Positions 47,580 to 58,652 of a stretch of DNA of 64,000 bases are shown in pieces. Under the pieces are notes generated by a model. It was not told the origin of the DNA. It did no database searches and saw only the letters and a list, made by a program, of their open reading frames with translations. How positions within the stretch are numbered: position 1 is the first letter of the stretch; every line of letters begins with the position of its first letter. A program made the position numbers and the translations under genes. The stretch lies in assembly GCA_006538405.1 (NCBI GenBank), contig BJKQ01000002.1, forward strand, positions 3,844,001 through 3,908,000, given 5' to 3'. Source of the stretch: Hansfordia pulvinata (Eukaryota; Ascomycota; Sordariomycetes; Xylariales).

Positions 47580-48664
47580 TTAGCTGCTGGCAATCGGCTT
47601 AACGGGCTTCAGCGAAATCAGCTTGGGGCAGACAAGCTTGGTCCTGTGGTTTTCCCCCTCATGTCAGCGTTTTGAACGTATCAGTGGACACATCATCTTC
47701 TTCGGCTCTTGCCAAGAAAGAGAAGAAAGAAAGAAGGAGAAAAAGAAAGAAGAAAAACCTCAGAAACTTACATCACGGTGGTGAGAACCCACGGCACGGC
47801 CTTGGTGGCCACCGCGGGCAGCGCCGGGAGCACCCTCCTCTCCACCTGCACCTGCACCTCCTCCTCCTCCTCCTCCTCCTCCTCCTCCTCCTCCTCCTCC
47901 CCGCCGCCGCCGCGCCTCCTCAGGATGTTCTTGATCTTGGAGAACAGGCCGCCGCCGCCGCCGGACGACGACGAGCTGGACTTCCTCGTCGAGGCGTAAG
48001 GGCACACGGCTTTGTCCAGCGCGTGCCAGATGGTGTTCTTGGCCGTGTACATCAGGTCCAGGGCCCTCGCGTCCAGGACGCCGTGGAGGGCCTCGTCGTC
48101 GTCGTGCCCGTCGTCGTCGTCGTCGTCGTCGTCGTCGAAGCGGGCTAGGATGGCGCGAGCCTGGATAGCAGGCGACGATGACTGGCCTGGTGGTGATGTT
48201 CCGGCTCCTGCTCCTGCCGCTGCCGCCGTTCCCACACCGGCCAGGTTGACCCGCAGGTTCCGCGCCTCGATGCCGCAGTCCGCCGGCAAAGTAATGGGCG
48301 TCCACTGTTGCTGCTGCTGCGATGCGGCGGCGGCGGCGGCGCGGGCGGCGACTACTACCACCCCCGCGGCCTCGCGACGCTCCAGCGGGTCCGGCTGCCT
48401 CCGGGCCAAGGCCGCGCCGGCGACCTGGTCCCCCATGGCCTTGAGGAACGTCGTCCCGGCCTTGGTCCAGTCGGTCACGACGATCGGCCCGTCGGCGCTG
48501 ATGTGGTCCGTCGCCGGGTCCGGGTGGTACGTGAGGAGCCCATCCGCCTGCTGCTGCTGCTGTTGCTGCTGGGCCGCTCCCGGTGGAGTCACGACTGGGC
48601 TGCCCAGGCCGAGGCCGAGCATGGGCCACAACATGGCGGCGACGAGGGTTGGGGGAGTGCGCAT
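47580..48664 (-). CDS. Secreted unknown protein with poly-Gln, poly-Asp and poly-Glu runs
   Basis: Exon 1 is 48664-47772; exon 2 (64 nt) is 47643-47580; intron 47771-47644 (GTAAGT..CAG). The 318-aa product starts MRTPPTLVAAMLWPMLGLGL, a signal peptide. The first half has Gln runs, the middle a nine-Asp run, and the C-terminal half a 14-Glu run, all encoded by pure triplet repeats. Ordered, conserved-looking parts are WTPITLPADCGIEARNLRVN, YTAKNTIWHALDKAVCPYAS and the end across the splice, PWVLTTVMTKLVCPKLISLK. Without the splice the frame stops right after VM, so the intron adds the last cysteine segment. Three cysteines lie in the ordered parts. Function is unknown. Confidence 0.7.
47857..47900. 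repeat. CTC triplet repeat encoding the Glu run
   Basis: About 14 uninterrupted CTC/CCT units within the secreted protein gene; read on the minus strand as GAG, giving 14 Glu. Confidence 0.9.
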
Positions 48665-48890
48665 CGTGGTGGTGGTGGTTGTGGTGGTGAGACGAAGCCT
48701 GCTATCTTTGTCCTTTTTTTTTCTTTCCTTTTTTCTTCTTGCTTCTCAGTATCTCTCTTGGCGGGAAAGAGTTCAAGATACAGACAAGGTCCCAAGTAAC
48801 GAGAGGCAAAGTCGGATGATTACCCCAGAAACGACGATATCAGAATGCCAAGAAAGAAGGGGGAAATCGTTGCTGAATCCACTACGCGAC

Positions 48891-48911
48891 ATATATATAT
48901 ATATATATATA
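48891..48911. repeat. AT dinucleotide repeat
   Basis: Ten AT units, about 230 bp upstream of the secreted protein gene's start (48664, minus strand). Confidence 0.88.
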
Positions 48912-50010
48912 GGTACATATATGTGTATGCTTATGAGCTTAAACAGGCACCCAGCCCTCTTTGGACGACTCTTGTCGAGCATCCGCCACCCCAAAGATCC
49001 AGGGGATGGCCAGGGCCAGGGGGCTTACAGATGAACCGGCCCATGGAGGCAACAGAGTCGGCGAAGGCAACATCCAAATCAGTGAGGTCCGAGGCAAGGG
49101 GTTCTCTCCGCCTCAGGTCTGCCTCACGTGGTCTGTCGCGCTCGTCCGCTAGGGCCAAACCTTTGTCCACCTCCGCACCCTCTCCATGTATAAGCGAGTG
49201 TAGATGCGCGTGGCGAGAGAGAGAGAGAGGGGGGGGAGGGGGAGGGGGAGGGGGTGGAATCCCGCCGAGATCGGGCCAACGGTGCCGGAGCCGCACGAGG
49301 TGGCCGCAGTTGCTTGATAGCGAGGGAGGCGAAGAGCTACCACACGGGTCTGGACCGGGAATAACCAACCAACCAACCACGATCGAGAGATGGCGAAGGG
49401 GGGGGGGGACGTTGTTGAATCACGCAGTCGTTGGAAGAAGCCCAAGTTGGATACTTACCTACCTACCCTACTTACCCTCCAAGTTGGTCGGAAACTAAAC
49501 ACTGACCGACACAAGAGATAGCGCGGCGGCTGATGAGGCGGGAGGATTCCCCAGTCGCCCCCAGTCGTGGCTCGATTGGGTAGGGTTGGGGGGGATTTCG
49601 ACGCTGATCCTTTGGGTCGACCAGACAGAGAGACAGATAGAGAGAACGGGATCATCTCCGAGATGGCCACTCTCTCTCGGACGATACGGCTGTGCGCCAC
49701 TCGTGGGGACAAACGCTCGAGGAGTCGTCAGTCAGGTCAGCGCACCGAGCCGAACCGAGCCGAGGGGCCGACCACCAACGCGTCCCGTCAACAGTGTCAA
49801 TGACAAATGCCAAGGGTTGTCAGTATGAGCCTACCTTGCGGGCCTGTGCACAGCCTGGTCCAGCATCACCAAGATCTCTTCGTCGTTGACACACACACAC
49901 ACACACACACAATAGTCTCCTTACACATACACCGAGGGTCCAGCAACCCCGACCCTCTCGAAGAAATCCAGACAACGTAGTCGTACAGATGAGATGCTCA
50001 TCTCCCCTTC

Positions 50011-50035
50011 TCTGCTCTGCTCTGCTCTGCTCTGC
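50011..50035. repeat. TCTGC pentanucleotide repeat, 5 units
   Basis: Five exact TCTGC units; flanked by further CT-rich sequence. Confidence 0.88.
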
Positions 50036-50347
50036 TCGCGGTCCGCCGGCCGCCGTGCACAGCACATCAACCCCTCGCCGACCCCGGGTCAAGTCGAGAT
50101 ACCTCCTTCCGAGTCCCGGGTCCCGAGTCCCTTTTGCCCCGCCCGTTCAACGTCGGCACCGCCATCTTCCTTGACACGCAGGTTGCTCCAGTCAGTCGCG
50201 CCCTTCAAGACCCCTTTCACACGGTCAAGTAGGGAAAAAGAGTCGGCTCAGCGCAGGCGTAGATCTCTCTCTCTCTCTCTCTCTCTCACTCTCTCTCTCT
50301 CTTCCTCTCTCTCTCCCTCTTGGCCCCAATCATCCATGAACTCGGAA

Positions 50348-50563
50348 TCACGCACCACCGCCACGCCTCGCCATCATGCCCCCGCCGCCGCCGCCAAAGT
50401 ACGCCCGGATGCCCGCGACGGCGACCCAGCCGGCCACGGCGACGGTGACGGCGAGCCGCAGCTCGCGGGCGGCGGCGGCGGCCGGCGCGTCCAGCGTCAG
50501 CGCGACCGTGTGCACGTGGCGGATCGACCCGGGGTGGCTCGCCGCCAGCGAGAAGGCCTCCAT
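50348..50563 (-). CDS. Possible 71-aa single-helix membrane protein
   Basis: ATG 50563 in context GAGAAATGGAG, following an A/C-rich leader. The product starts MEAFSLAASHPGSIRHVHTV, then LTLDAPAAAAARELRLAVTV leads into the hydrophobic AVAGWVAVAGIRAYFGG, one helix long, and a short basic tail. The size and the single C-terminal helix recall tail-anchored mitochondrial proteins, but I see no family motif. It is GC-rich, so an open frame of this length could be chance; the leader and composition are the only support. Confidence 0.42.
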   Translation of the reverse strand: MEAFSLAASHPGSIRHVHTVALTLDAPAAAAARELRLAVTVAVAGWVAVAGIRAYFGGGGGGMMARRGGGA

Positions 50564-51490
50564 TTCTCCGCTGCTGGTGGTGGTTGTGTTGCCGGTGGGA
50601 GATGGGGCTTGTTGTTATTGTTGTTGTTGTTGTTGTTGATTTTCACCCGTTGCTGGCCTGACTTGAGAGGGTGGTTATATAAAAGAATAAGAAGAAGAAG
50701 ACAAGGTGCCTGGTGTGAGGTGCGTTCCAGGTCCGCTCTTTCGGGATGTCTAGTTGTTGTGGGGACTGAAGATAGATGAGAGAACACACTAGTGCTTGAA
50801 GTTGATGACGACGATGATGAGCCCTGAGCGCGTCGACAAGGCTGACGGTTGACGGCTGATGAATCACGACTGAAGGCTCGAAAGCGATAATGAATGAAGA
50901 GGCTTCCATTGGCGGGCGCCGGTTCACGGCCATCGCCTGTATTTTTATGGGGCGGCTCCAGTGTCTATAAGGTCTCGAAAGGTACTTCCTCACCTGCGGC
51001 TACGACGGCGTGGCCCATGTACTTACGAGATTCACCTCTCTTAGTTACCTAGGTACAGCCGTAGCACCCTCCCCTTACCCACAGTCGTGACATATTGAGG
51101 GTATTGGAACTTGCAGTGGTGATGATGCTTGACAACAGTGCAGCAGGATACCACTCAGTATGGCTGCAGGGAACCAAGGTCCTAGACATGGACACAACTG
51201 CTTAGAGTCACTACTCTTGACGAAATTGGCCTTCCGACTGTCCCGTCCGAGCTCTACGATGCAACAACTCCTCAGAGTCTTGATCGCCAGCAACATCGAC
51301 GAGCCGGGCAAGGGAAGATAAAGCTCATTATTGCCACTCGCATAGTAAAGATACGACCGCATACTATCACACTATCCCTCTTCTCCTTGGAGCAGTACCA
51401 CGCACGTCACTTCAGAAAGCCCAGACTCGCCCAAACAAATACGCACACTGATGGAAAAAAAAAAAAGAAACAAAAAAAAGACCCTTCACC
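50564..51490. other. Spacer upstream of the micro-ORF
   Basis: No gene is supported; it includes the 3' region of the sugar porter (minus strand). Confidence 0.5.
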
Positions 51491-53866
51491 TCACACCTTG
51501 TGCTCGACGACGACGCTCGTCTCGTGCAGCGCAGCCTCCTGCTCGACCTGCCCCAGGTCGAGGCGGGCGACCTGCGCGTCGTCGCCGTCGATGACGCGGG
51601 CCAGCTCCTCGAGCGTGGGGCCCCGCGTCTCGACGTAGAGGAAGTAGACGAAGCACAGCTCGCCAAAGACCCAGCACGCGTAGATCAGGTACAGCTTCCA
51701 GCTGTTGCGGTCGCCGAACCCTTCGAACGCCACCGGGTTGGCGTACGTGTTGAGGCACAGCGCCGCCTGGATGCACATGTTGAGCACCATGAGCCCCTTG
51801 GCCCGCAGCTTGTAGGGCAGCAGCTCGATCGCGTACGCCACCAGCAGGCCCGACCACGCCACCGAGTAGAAGAACTGGAACAGCCAGATGAAGAAGATCA
51901 TGGCCTTGTCCGCCCCGGGGGACCCGTGCTGCTGGTACAGCCCCGCGCACAGCGTCCAGAACAGCAGCACCGCGCACATGCCCCCCGTGCTCGTCAGGAA
52001 CATGACCCGCCGCCCCCACCGGTCCACCAGCATCGCCATCGTCACCGACACGATGAGCGACAGGATCGTCGTCCCTCCCGAGAGCTTGAGGGTGCGTGGT
52101 TCGTCAGCTTCGTGATAAGCGGGAGAGGGAGAGAGTGAGTGACAGAGGGGGGGAGAAAGACAGAGAGAGAGAGAGTGTGTGTGTGTGAGTGAGAGAGCAA
52201 GAGAGAGAGAATGAGGAAAAGGGGGAAGATGGCGGAGCAACGCATGAAAAAAGAGACAGTCCTAAACTCACCCCAAACAACTGGTCAGACCCCTCGATGC
52301 CCGCCGACTTGTACAGCGTGTTGGAGTAGTTGGAGATGATGCCGTTGCCGGACCACTGCGAGAAGATGCCCAGCGACACGATGACGGCCAGCCGGTACCG
52401 GTTGCCCCGCGTCCGCAGGAAGTCGAGGTAGCTGCTGTTGGCCTTGCTCTCCACCTCCATCCGGATCGTCTCCTTGATCTCGCGGTACTCGAACTGCACC
52501 GTCGGGTGCTGCGCGTCCCCGTTGGCGTGGTACGTCGCCAGGATCCGCAGCGCCTCGTCGTACCGCTCCTTCGCGACGAGGTACCGCGGGCTCTCCGGCA
52601 CCAGCCAGATGAACGCCAGCTGCACGATAGACGGCGCCGCCTGGATGATGCCCGGGATCCGCCACGACCACTCGTTGTTGAGGTAGTTGGTCCCGAAGGA
52701 CAGCCAGGCGACCACTGTGGGGAGGGGTTTGTGTTAGAGAGAGCGGGTTGAGATGAAGGGGTTGGTGAGAGAGACAGAGAGGGCAGAGAGATGTAGAAAG
52801 GTGAGAGAGACACAGAAAGGAGACACAGAAAGGAGACACAGAAAGGAGAGAGAGACACAGAGGGAAGAGAGATGTCGAAAAGGGGAGAGAGACAGACAAG
52901 AAAGATACAAGAGAGATAGATCCAGAACAGGGAAAGCAAAGGGAGGCCGCTCAGTCCACCCCCGGCGGAATATCACCAAAACACCAAGTAGAGCGGGCAC
53001 AACGCCAACCAAAAAGTTGCAACGGGGCAACAATTTACTCACCGATGGCTCCCGCGTTCCACAGACAGTTGTAGACGGCCGTGAGGCGCCCGCGGTGCTG
53101 CGGGTGGCAGATCTCGGTCAGCAGCATGGGCGAGGAGATCTGCGCCAGGCTGTTGCCGAAGCCCAGCATCACGCGCCCGCCCATGAAGGTCCCCATGTTC
53201 CTCGCGAACCCCTGCAGGAAGGCGCCCACCGTCATGATGACGCACCCGATCACAATCGGCCACTTGCGCCCGATTCTGTCGGCCAGGATGGGTCTGAAGG
53301 GGTGGGAGAGAGAGAAGAGAGATTCTGTGTTAGCCGGTGGTTCGGAGTCTGTCTTTGGGGGGGGGGGGGCTTCTTCTTCTTCCAATGATCATCATCATCG
53401 ACTTCATCCTTGCTTTCTCAGGGGGGTCTTCTTACACAAAGGGGATCGAGGCGATGCTGCCAATCTGGTACAGGGCGCCGAGCAGACCCAGCGTCGACCC
53501 TTCGGGGTGGTTGAACGACTCCTGCCACGACGGGAAGATCTGCACAGAATTGAAGAACATGCTGACTTCCGCGTTAGCCCGTGTCGGCGGCAAAGGCAGG
53601 GGTAGGGAGATCGAAGCGATGCGATGCTCCTTGAAAAGAAAGGCAAAGCAAAGCACGATAAGAATAAAAAAACAGGGGGCAAAAGAATCTCACCCATCAT
53701 AGCCCGTGGTGGCCGAGGCAAGGCACAACACAATCGCGTAGAAGTACAGCTTCCGCAGCCCCGGGTCCCGGTGCCAGCTGACCCTCTCGAACGCGGGAGC
53801 CTCCTTCTGCGCGTGGGCCAGCTCGGCCTGGTGCGGCTTCTTGTTCTTGATCCTTGCGAAAGCCAT
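51491..53866 (-). CDS. MFS sugar porter (lactose permease/hexose transporter type)
   Basis: Proton-coupled sugar uptake at the plasma membrane. Five exons: 53866-53694, 53561-53436, 53293-53043, 52714-52272 and 52084-51491, all introns GT..AG, phases consistent, 528 aa. The N-terminus MAFARIKNKKPHQAELAHAQ leads to TM1 YFYAIVLCLASATTGYDG. Sugar-porter motifs are PILADRIGRKWPIVIG (after TM2), GFGNSLAQISSPMLLTEICH, HRGRLTAVYNCLWNAGAIG, LVPESPRYLVAKER, LVDRWGRRVMFL and the end ETRGPTLEELARVIDG. ETRGPTLEEL is the form seen in LAC12-like permeases, but substrate choice cannot be read. Intron 3 (327 bp) is packed with ACAGAAAGG/GAGA repeats. The acceptor of exon 5 (CTCAAG, 52085) is the only one that keeps the frame. 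Confidence 0.9.
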
Positions 53867-56645
53867 GGTGGTAAAGGAAGCCTACTGCTGCGGCTGCGAG
53901 GCGAGGCTGGAAGGCCAGGCGATGGCGATGGCGGACGGGAAGGCGACAGGGTGGCACACACAAAGTCAGAAGCTTTGCGCCGGGCCACACGTGATGAAGA
54001 AGCCTTGTCAACGATGCGCGTTGGATGACTCCAGAGTGAATGGCTCGGCGGCCTCATGGGGAACAACGATGGATATAAAGACCACGTCCCAGCGGCGACG
54101 GCGACAGCGGACCGTGCCACACAGAAACGGCCTCGCCCCGGAAACCGGACCGGCCAAGCCCCAGCAGCACATCGGAAAGGGTGGCCTGGCTGATGCGCCG
54201 GCAGCCTCATCGAGCTGATCAAAGGGTCTGGAACTGGCCTGCTCGGCAGCGTGACCATCGGCTGGAGGGCAGGGACCCTGCGGCAAGCAATACCACCCTC
54301 TCAGTCTCTTTCATCTGACATGGGGATGGGGTAGACGGCCGTTGGGGCCAGCACGGGACGAGAGGGGATGGCTCGGTCCTGGGCCAGCTCGCCGGCCCTG
54401 GGACTCTGTCTCCGAATTCTGAGATCCAGGGTTCCCCCTCCCCAGAGCAGGGTGACACATGGCCGGCCGCTCGCAAGGTACCGGGCCTGGATGGAATGAT
54501 TAGGCCACCAATGAATGGGCTTGCTCTGTTGCCTGTCAGTGCGTGTCGCCGGACTGGACAGCTTGTGCTCGCAGGGACAGTAGGTGCTACTTACGAAGTA
54601 CGCATCTGTGCCGTCGAATCTACATGCGGCTTCTTAGAAGTGGGCGCCAGCCATTCCCTGCATGTATGTCAGTCGCCGTGTTCACCTGCCAAGCCGAAGA
54701 GCAGGCCCGTTTGCCTCTGCTCGCCTCGCCCTTTACCGTACCCAAAAAGGCGACGGGGGCGAATGTTTCATGACCATCTCGCAGAGACAACAGTCAGTGT
54801 TCGATCGACAGGAAAAAGAAAGCCCCTCGGTATATCCCTGGCCATGTTGCTCAGGGGTGAAGATGCTCATCCGTAAACGCACAGGACTAGTGGAGCATCT
54901 CTTCACGACGCTTCACGGTGCAGCATCTCTCCCAGCGATTGCTGCTGAATGCCCGCGTTTCAAATGTCATGTTGGTACCCAATCAAGTTTCCCTTTCTTC
55001 GCATTCAGAGAGCAGAGCGGACAATTGGCCGTCCCAATTGACCGACACATGAGAAATTCAAGGGCCTGGGCCGCACCGTGAACAGCAGCAAAAGAACTGG
55101 AGGCACGATAATCGACATGCGACTCTCGCAAGATCAAGCAGCCACAGACCCGATCCCAACCAGGTGGCGCTCTCAGACGGAACCGTCGCGCCTTGGGCCG
55201 GCGCCAGGTCGCGGCTCGTCCCTCGAGGCTTGCCGGAGGAGTGGCTGACGAGACCGTCGCTGACAGACACGGGCACCTGGCCTGTCAGCACCCGAGCGGC
55301 CCAGCGAACCTGCAGCTCCGAGAACGAGCTTGGGGAGGGGGGCAAGGGGCCTGGGGACAGGCAGGAAGAAGAGCCGCCCCGGCCTGCGCTTGTCTGGGGA
55401 AGGCCACCTGGTTCCGCCCTCACCGCGCCGCCAGCGCCAACCAGGCTGAAGAGGTGAGGGCTCAAGCCGGCGCGACAACCGGCTGCTCGGAACCCAGAGG
55501 CGCGTGGGAGGTGCAGCCAATCGCGGTTCCCTGCCCTCAGCGCGCCGCTGCTCCTCCCTCTGCTCCTATAACCTGTGCTGCTCGCGTGCCAGGTATCCGT
55601 AGAGCTGATGGGTGAGGTGCGGCTTGGCGAGGCAAGGGTGCGGCCGCTGGTACTTGCAGAATGGGAAGAGGGGGCCGGGGATGGCGGTGGAACATGGGGG
55701 AGCCGGGGCGTTGGATGGCTGGTGACCTGTCTGGGCCCCCCTCGAGGAGGACCCTGGCCACGCCACCCTCCAGGACGCCCGCTGCCCTGCTCGGGTCTGG
55801 GGCCGGTCTGGGGTATGCCAGCCTGGCATCTTGGGGCCGGGACGGCGGTCCGAAACTGCGAAGGTGCCTGGCACGGCCTCCGGTCGTATTTGTCGATGCG
55901 TCGTCTCCTGGCGCGCCGCTGCCCTGGAATCCTCTTAGGGTCGCGCACTTGGTGATCGGCCGGACTGCTGCACCTCGTCCTCGAACCTTTTCGAATGGGG
56001 TCTCTGCAGAAGCGCAGCCGGTGGTGACGCCTCGGAAGTCGATCAGATCAGGAGCGCTATGCGCCCCCTCCCCCCCCCCCCCCCCGAAGAAGTGGCCGGG
56101 ATTGCCAGACCTGCGTCCACGCGCGATGCTGCGGTTGCAGTCGTATCAGCCCCTATATGTTCGGATCGAGACCAATCTGGGGTGGTTACCGTATTGCCCG
56201 GTGCCACCTGTCCCGACTTCTCATGTTTCCCGTGTCGCCACTTGATGAGCAGCCGAGCGGCACCCCATCATTTATTGTCAAACCAACAAGGCAGGGGGCA
56301 CCAGCCACCAATCACCACCAGGAACTGTCAGCATGCCCGACAAATCATAGTAGCGCGGATACAGCAGAGTGAGGAATGGAATTGTCTTTTCATAACGCCG
56401 ATCCCATCCATGGCAAATCAGCATGGGGATTTGTCTATGCCCTCCCTGAACGCCCGGCAGCCGCAGAAGCAGCCTCCTCCTCCTTCTCCTTCGCAGTCAT
56501 ATATTCTCTTGGTACACGGGGTTCCGCCCTCTTGACACATATGGTACATTTTGGTGTGCTGAGACGCACTATATTCGGGACAAATGGTCGAGCAGTCGCG
56601 CTGCCGGCAGTCGCGCTGCCGGCAGTCGCGCTGCCGGCAGTCGCT
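53867..56645. other. Spacer upstream of the sugar porter
   Basis: No gene is supported in 2.8 kb. The 296-aa minus-strand frame 55948-55058 is Arg/Gly/Ser/Pro-rich without features. A C16 run lies at 56070-56085. The 15-bp repeat below adjoins the COX17 stop. Confidence 0.5.
56593..56645. repeat. 15-bp tandem repeat, 3.5 units, next to the COX17 stop codon
   Basis: CAGTCGCGCTGCCGG repeated at 56593, 56608 and 56623 with a partial fourth ending at the base before the COX17 stop. It lies at the very start of the COX17 3' untranslated region. Each unit contains the palindrome GCCGGC at its junction. Confidence 0.9.
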
Positions 56646-56996
56646 TCAGATCTTGAAGCCGAAGCCGGCCATGCAGGAACGGTACAGGTCGATCGTGGAT
56701 TTGCAATCGCTGGCGGGATCGGCGGCCTTGGAGAACAGCATGCACTCGTCGCGCTTTGCCTTTTCGTCCTTGCAGACGCAGCAGGGCTGGGTCGAGGGGG
56801 GCGTATGTCAGCAGATGTCGGGCAATGGTGGGACGGGGGTGTCGCGAACCTTAGGCTTGTCGGCTGCGGCGGGCTTGGTCGGTTCCTGCTGGGGCGCGAG
56901 AGAAGCTGGAGGATCTGGTCAGCGGGCTGCGAAGGTGAATAGTTGGCAGATGCGACATGGGGTGCACTAACGCATGGCGACGGCTTGCGAAGACAT
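56646..56996 (-). CDS. COX17: Cytochrome c oxidase copper chaperone COX17
   Basis: Carries Cu(I) in the mitochondrial intermembrane space to SCO1 and COX11 for building complex IV. Three exons: 56996-56972, 56914-56850 and 56786-56646. Introns are 56971-56915 (GTTAGT..CAG) and 56849-56787 (GTTCGC..CAG, branch TGCTGAC). The 76-aa product ends its second exon with DKPK and starts the third with PCCVCKDEKAKRDEC, restoring the family's KPCCVC. The copper ligands are the Cys pair 32-33. The twin Cx9C motif is C35-x9-C45 and C58-x9-C68, ending MAGFGFKI. In exon 2 a second acceptor 9 bp downstream (CCTCCAG) would remove three residues without a frame change. Not visible as one open frame. Confidence 0.94.
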
Positions 56997-57753
56997 TTCG
57001 GTGGTGGTGAGGATGGGCGTCGAGGTTGAAGGTGTTTGCGACAGGCTTGGGGAAATCATCGTCTGATTAAATCGGGCTGCGCGGAAAACGGCGGAAGCCG
57101 GGACGCGGATTGGTAATACTTGGCCGGTATCGCGCTTGCCGTCACTGCGAGCACGCGTTCGCCGAGCCGATAAGAGCTTTACAACTATCTTAACGCCGAA
57201 GACCAACTTTATGTAAGCAGCTTCCCCAAATGTTCAGTCCAAAAACCAACTCGCACCAGGAGTACGGAATATATTGTTAGACTAGGGAACACCGACTTCC
57301 AATTTATAAGTTATCAAAGGAACTTTGATGTTCATACTTGATTGCAGAAACTCGGACTATCAAGACGACGAGTGGCTATTCATAACCAGTCATGTCAATT
57401 CAGAGACCTGCATTACACGAGACAATGGCCCAGGACCCATTGGGCTCCACGGCCCATAATAGCCCGGCGCCAGCGTCCAGCACTCCGTAAAAGCAGCCAC
57501 TGTAGCGCGCACCCTGGCCTCTAATCCGTCCCCCAAAAGTCGCGTTTGGGCCTTCCTCATTCTACCCCGCCAACCCCGCCAAACACTTTCGTGGATCAAC
57601 CTCCGGAACCTAACAAGTCGGCAGACAACCATAATCCACAGCACCCCGACCCGCTCGCCCCAATTCACGACCGACAACACCACCTTTTGACCTCGTGGAA
57701 CCTGCGCAATCTTCCCAGCTCCACGACCCAGATACACCCCCCCGCGACCAACC
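56997..57753. promoter_or_regulatory. Shared divergent promoter region of COX17 and tubulin cofactor A
   Basis: About 760 bp separate two divergent start codons, so both promoters lie here. The stretch before 57754 is C/A-rich leader. No specific element was identified. Confidence 0.45.
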
Positions 57754-58239
57754 ATGCCGGCCCCCTCCCAGCTCAAGATCGCGACCCAGGCGGTCGAGCG
57801 CCTGATCAAGGAGAAGACGTACTACGAGAAAGAGCTGGCCCAGCAGGAGGCCCGCCTGCTGCAGCTGCAGGACGCCCCCAAGTCCGTCGACGACGACGGC
57901 AACGCCGACTTTATGCTCAAGCAGGAGGTTCGTTGCTTTCCCCACCCCCCTAAGTTCCCTTCTCCTGTGTCCCGCTCCGATCACGCCTTCGAGATGGTCG
58001 CGACGCGACGCCCAACAGGCAGCCAACTGACCATCTCTCCCGGAGCACAGGAACGCGCCCGCGACGAGACCAAGGCCGTCTTCACGCCGCTGTGCGGCAA
58101 GATCCACGAGGCCGCCCTCCGGCTCGAGGAGCACCTGAGCACCGCCCAGTCCGAGTCCCAGGGCCAGGAGGACGAGGAGCAGGCCAAGGCCAAAGTCGTG
58201 CTGGAGCAGGGCAGGTCCGCGGGGCAGATCGCTGCGTGA
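57754..58239 (+). CDS. TBCA: Tubulin-binding cofactor A (TBCA/Rbl2)
   Basis: Small coiled-coil chaperone that captures beta-tubulin during folding. Exons are 57754-57927 and 58051-58239 (intron GTTCGT..CAG with branch CTGAC, 123 bp, in frame and without stop, so it reads through as a false longer ORF). The 120-aa product starts MPAPSQLKIATQAVERLIKE, followed by KTYYEKELAQQEARLLQLQ, and, across the junction, FMLKQE then ERARDETKAVF. The helices and length match the family; the Gln/Glu-rich C-terminus is a little longer than usual. Confidence 0.9.
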   Translation: MPAPSQLKIATQAVERLIKEKTYYEKELAQQEARLLQLQDAPKSVDDDGNADFMLKQEVRCFPHPPKFPSPVSRSDHAFEMVATRRPTGSQLTISPGAQERARDETKAVFTPLCGKIHEAALRLEEHLSTAQSESQGQEDEEQAKAKVVLEQGRSAGQIAA

Positions 58240-58652
58240 TGATGGAGAGGGGAGAAAATCAGACGACGATGACGGGATGATTTCAGCCGCGCTCGGCGCA
58301 AAGAATTCACCGGTTTCCCTGTTGATGAGGAAGAAGCCCCCCCCACCTTCGGCTCGCATCCGTCGACGCCGTGGGAATATGGTTGGGCGTTCCTGTACGA
58401 TTAGAAGAATGAAGGAAATGATACCACACGAGCGACTCACTACAAGCCTGGCCGGGCCAGTACTCAGCCACTGGCTACGAGGGGAAAGAATGGAATAGAT
58501 TATGAATCAAATTTGGCTGCCTCTGACCAGCCGCTGCCTCTCTCGAGGCGGGGTATATTACCATCTATCCGTAATCCGTATGCCAGGCGCCCGCCCGCCC
58601 GCCGGCGCGTCTCGCTTCTTTGAAATTCATCTGCTCCGGCTCGCTGTCCCTT
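58240..58652. other. Spacer between convergent TBCA and THOC7
   Basis: 3' regions of both genes. A C-run at about 58337-58343; nothing else seen. Confidence 0.5.

Larger units (their letters stand above)
48665..50347. other. Spacer with several microsatellites
   Basis: No gene is supported. Contains TA repeats (48891-48911), an AC repeat (49889-49911), TCTGC repeats (50011-50035), CT repeats (about 50263-50325) and G runs near 49230 and 49400. Confidence 0.5.

Noticed and set aside
55058..55948. 296-codon open frame on the minus strand
   Set aside because: Pro/Gly/Arg/Ser-rich without features, and the overlapping plus-strand frames look the same.
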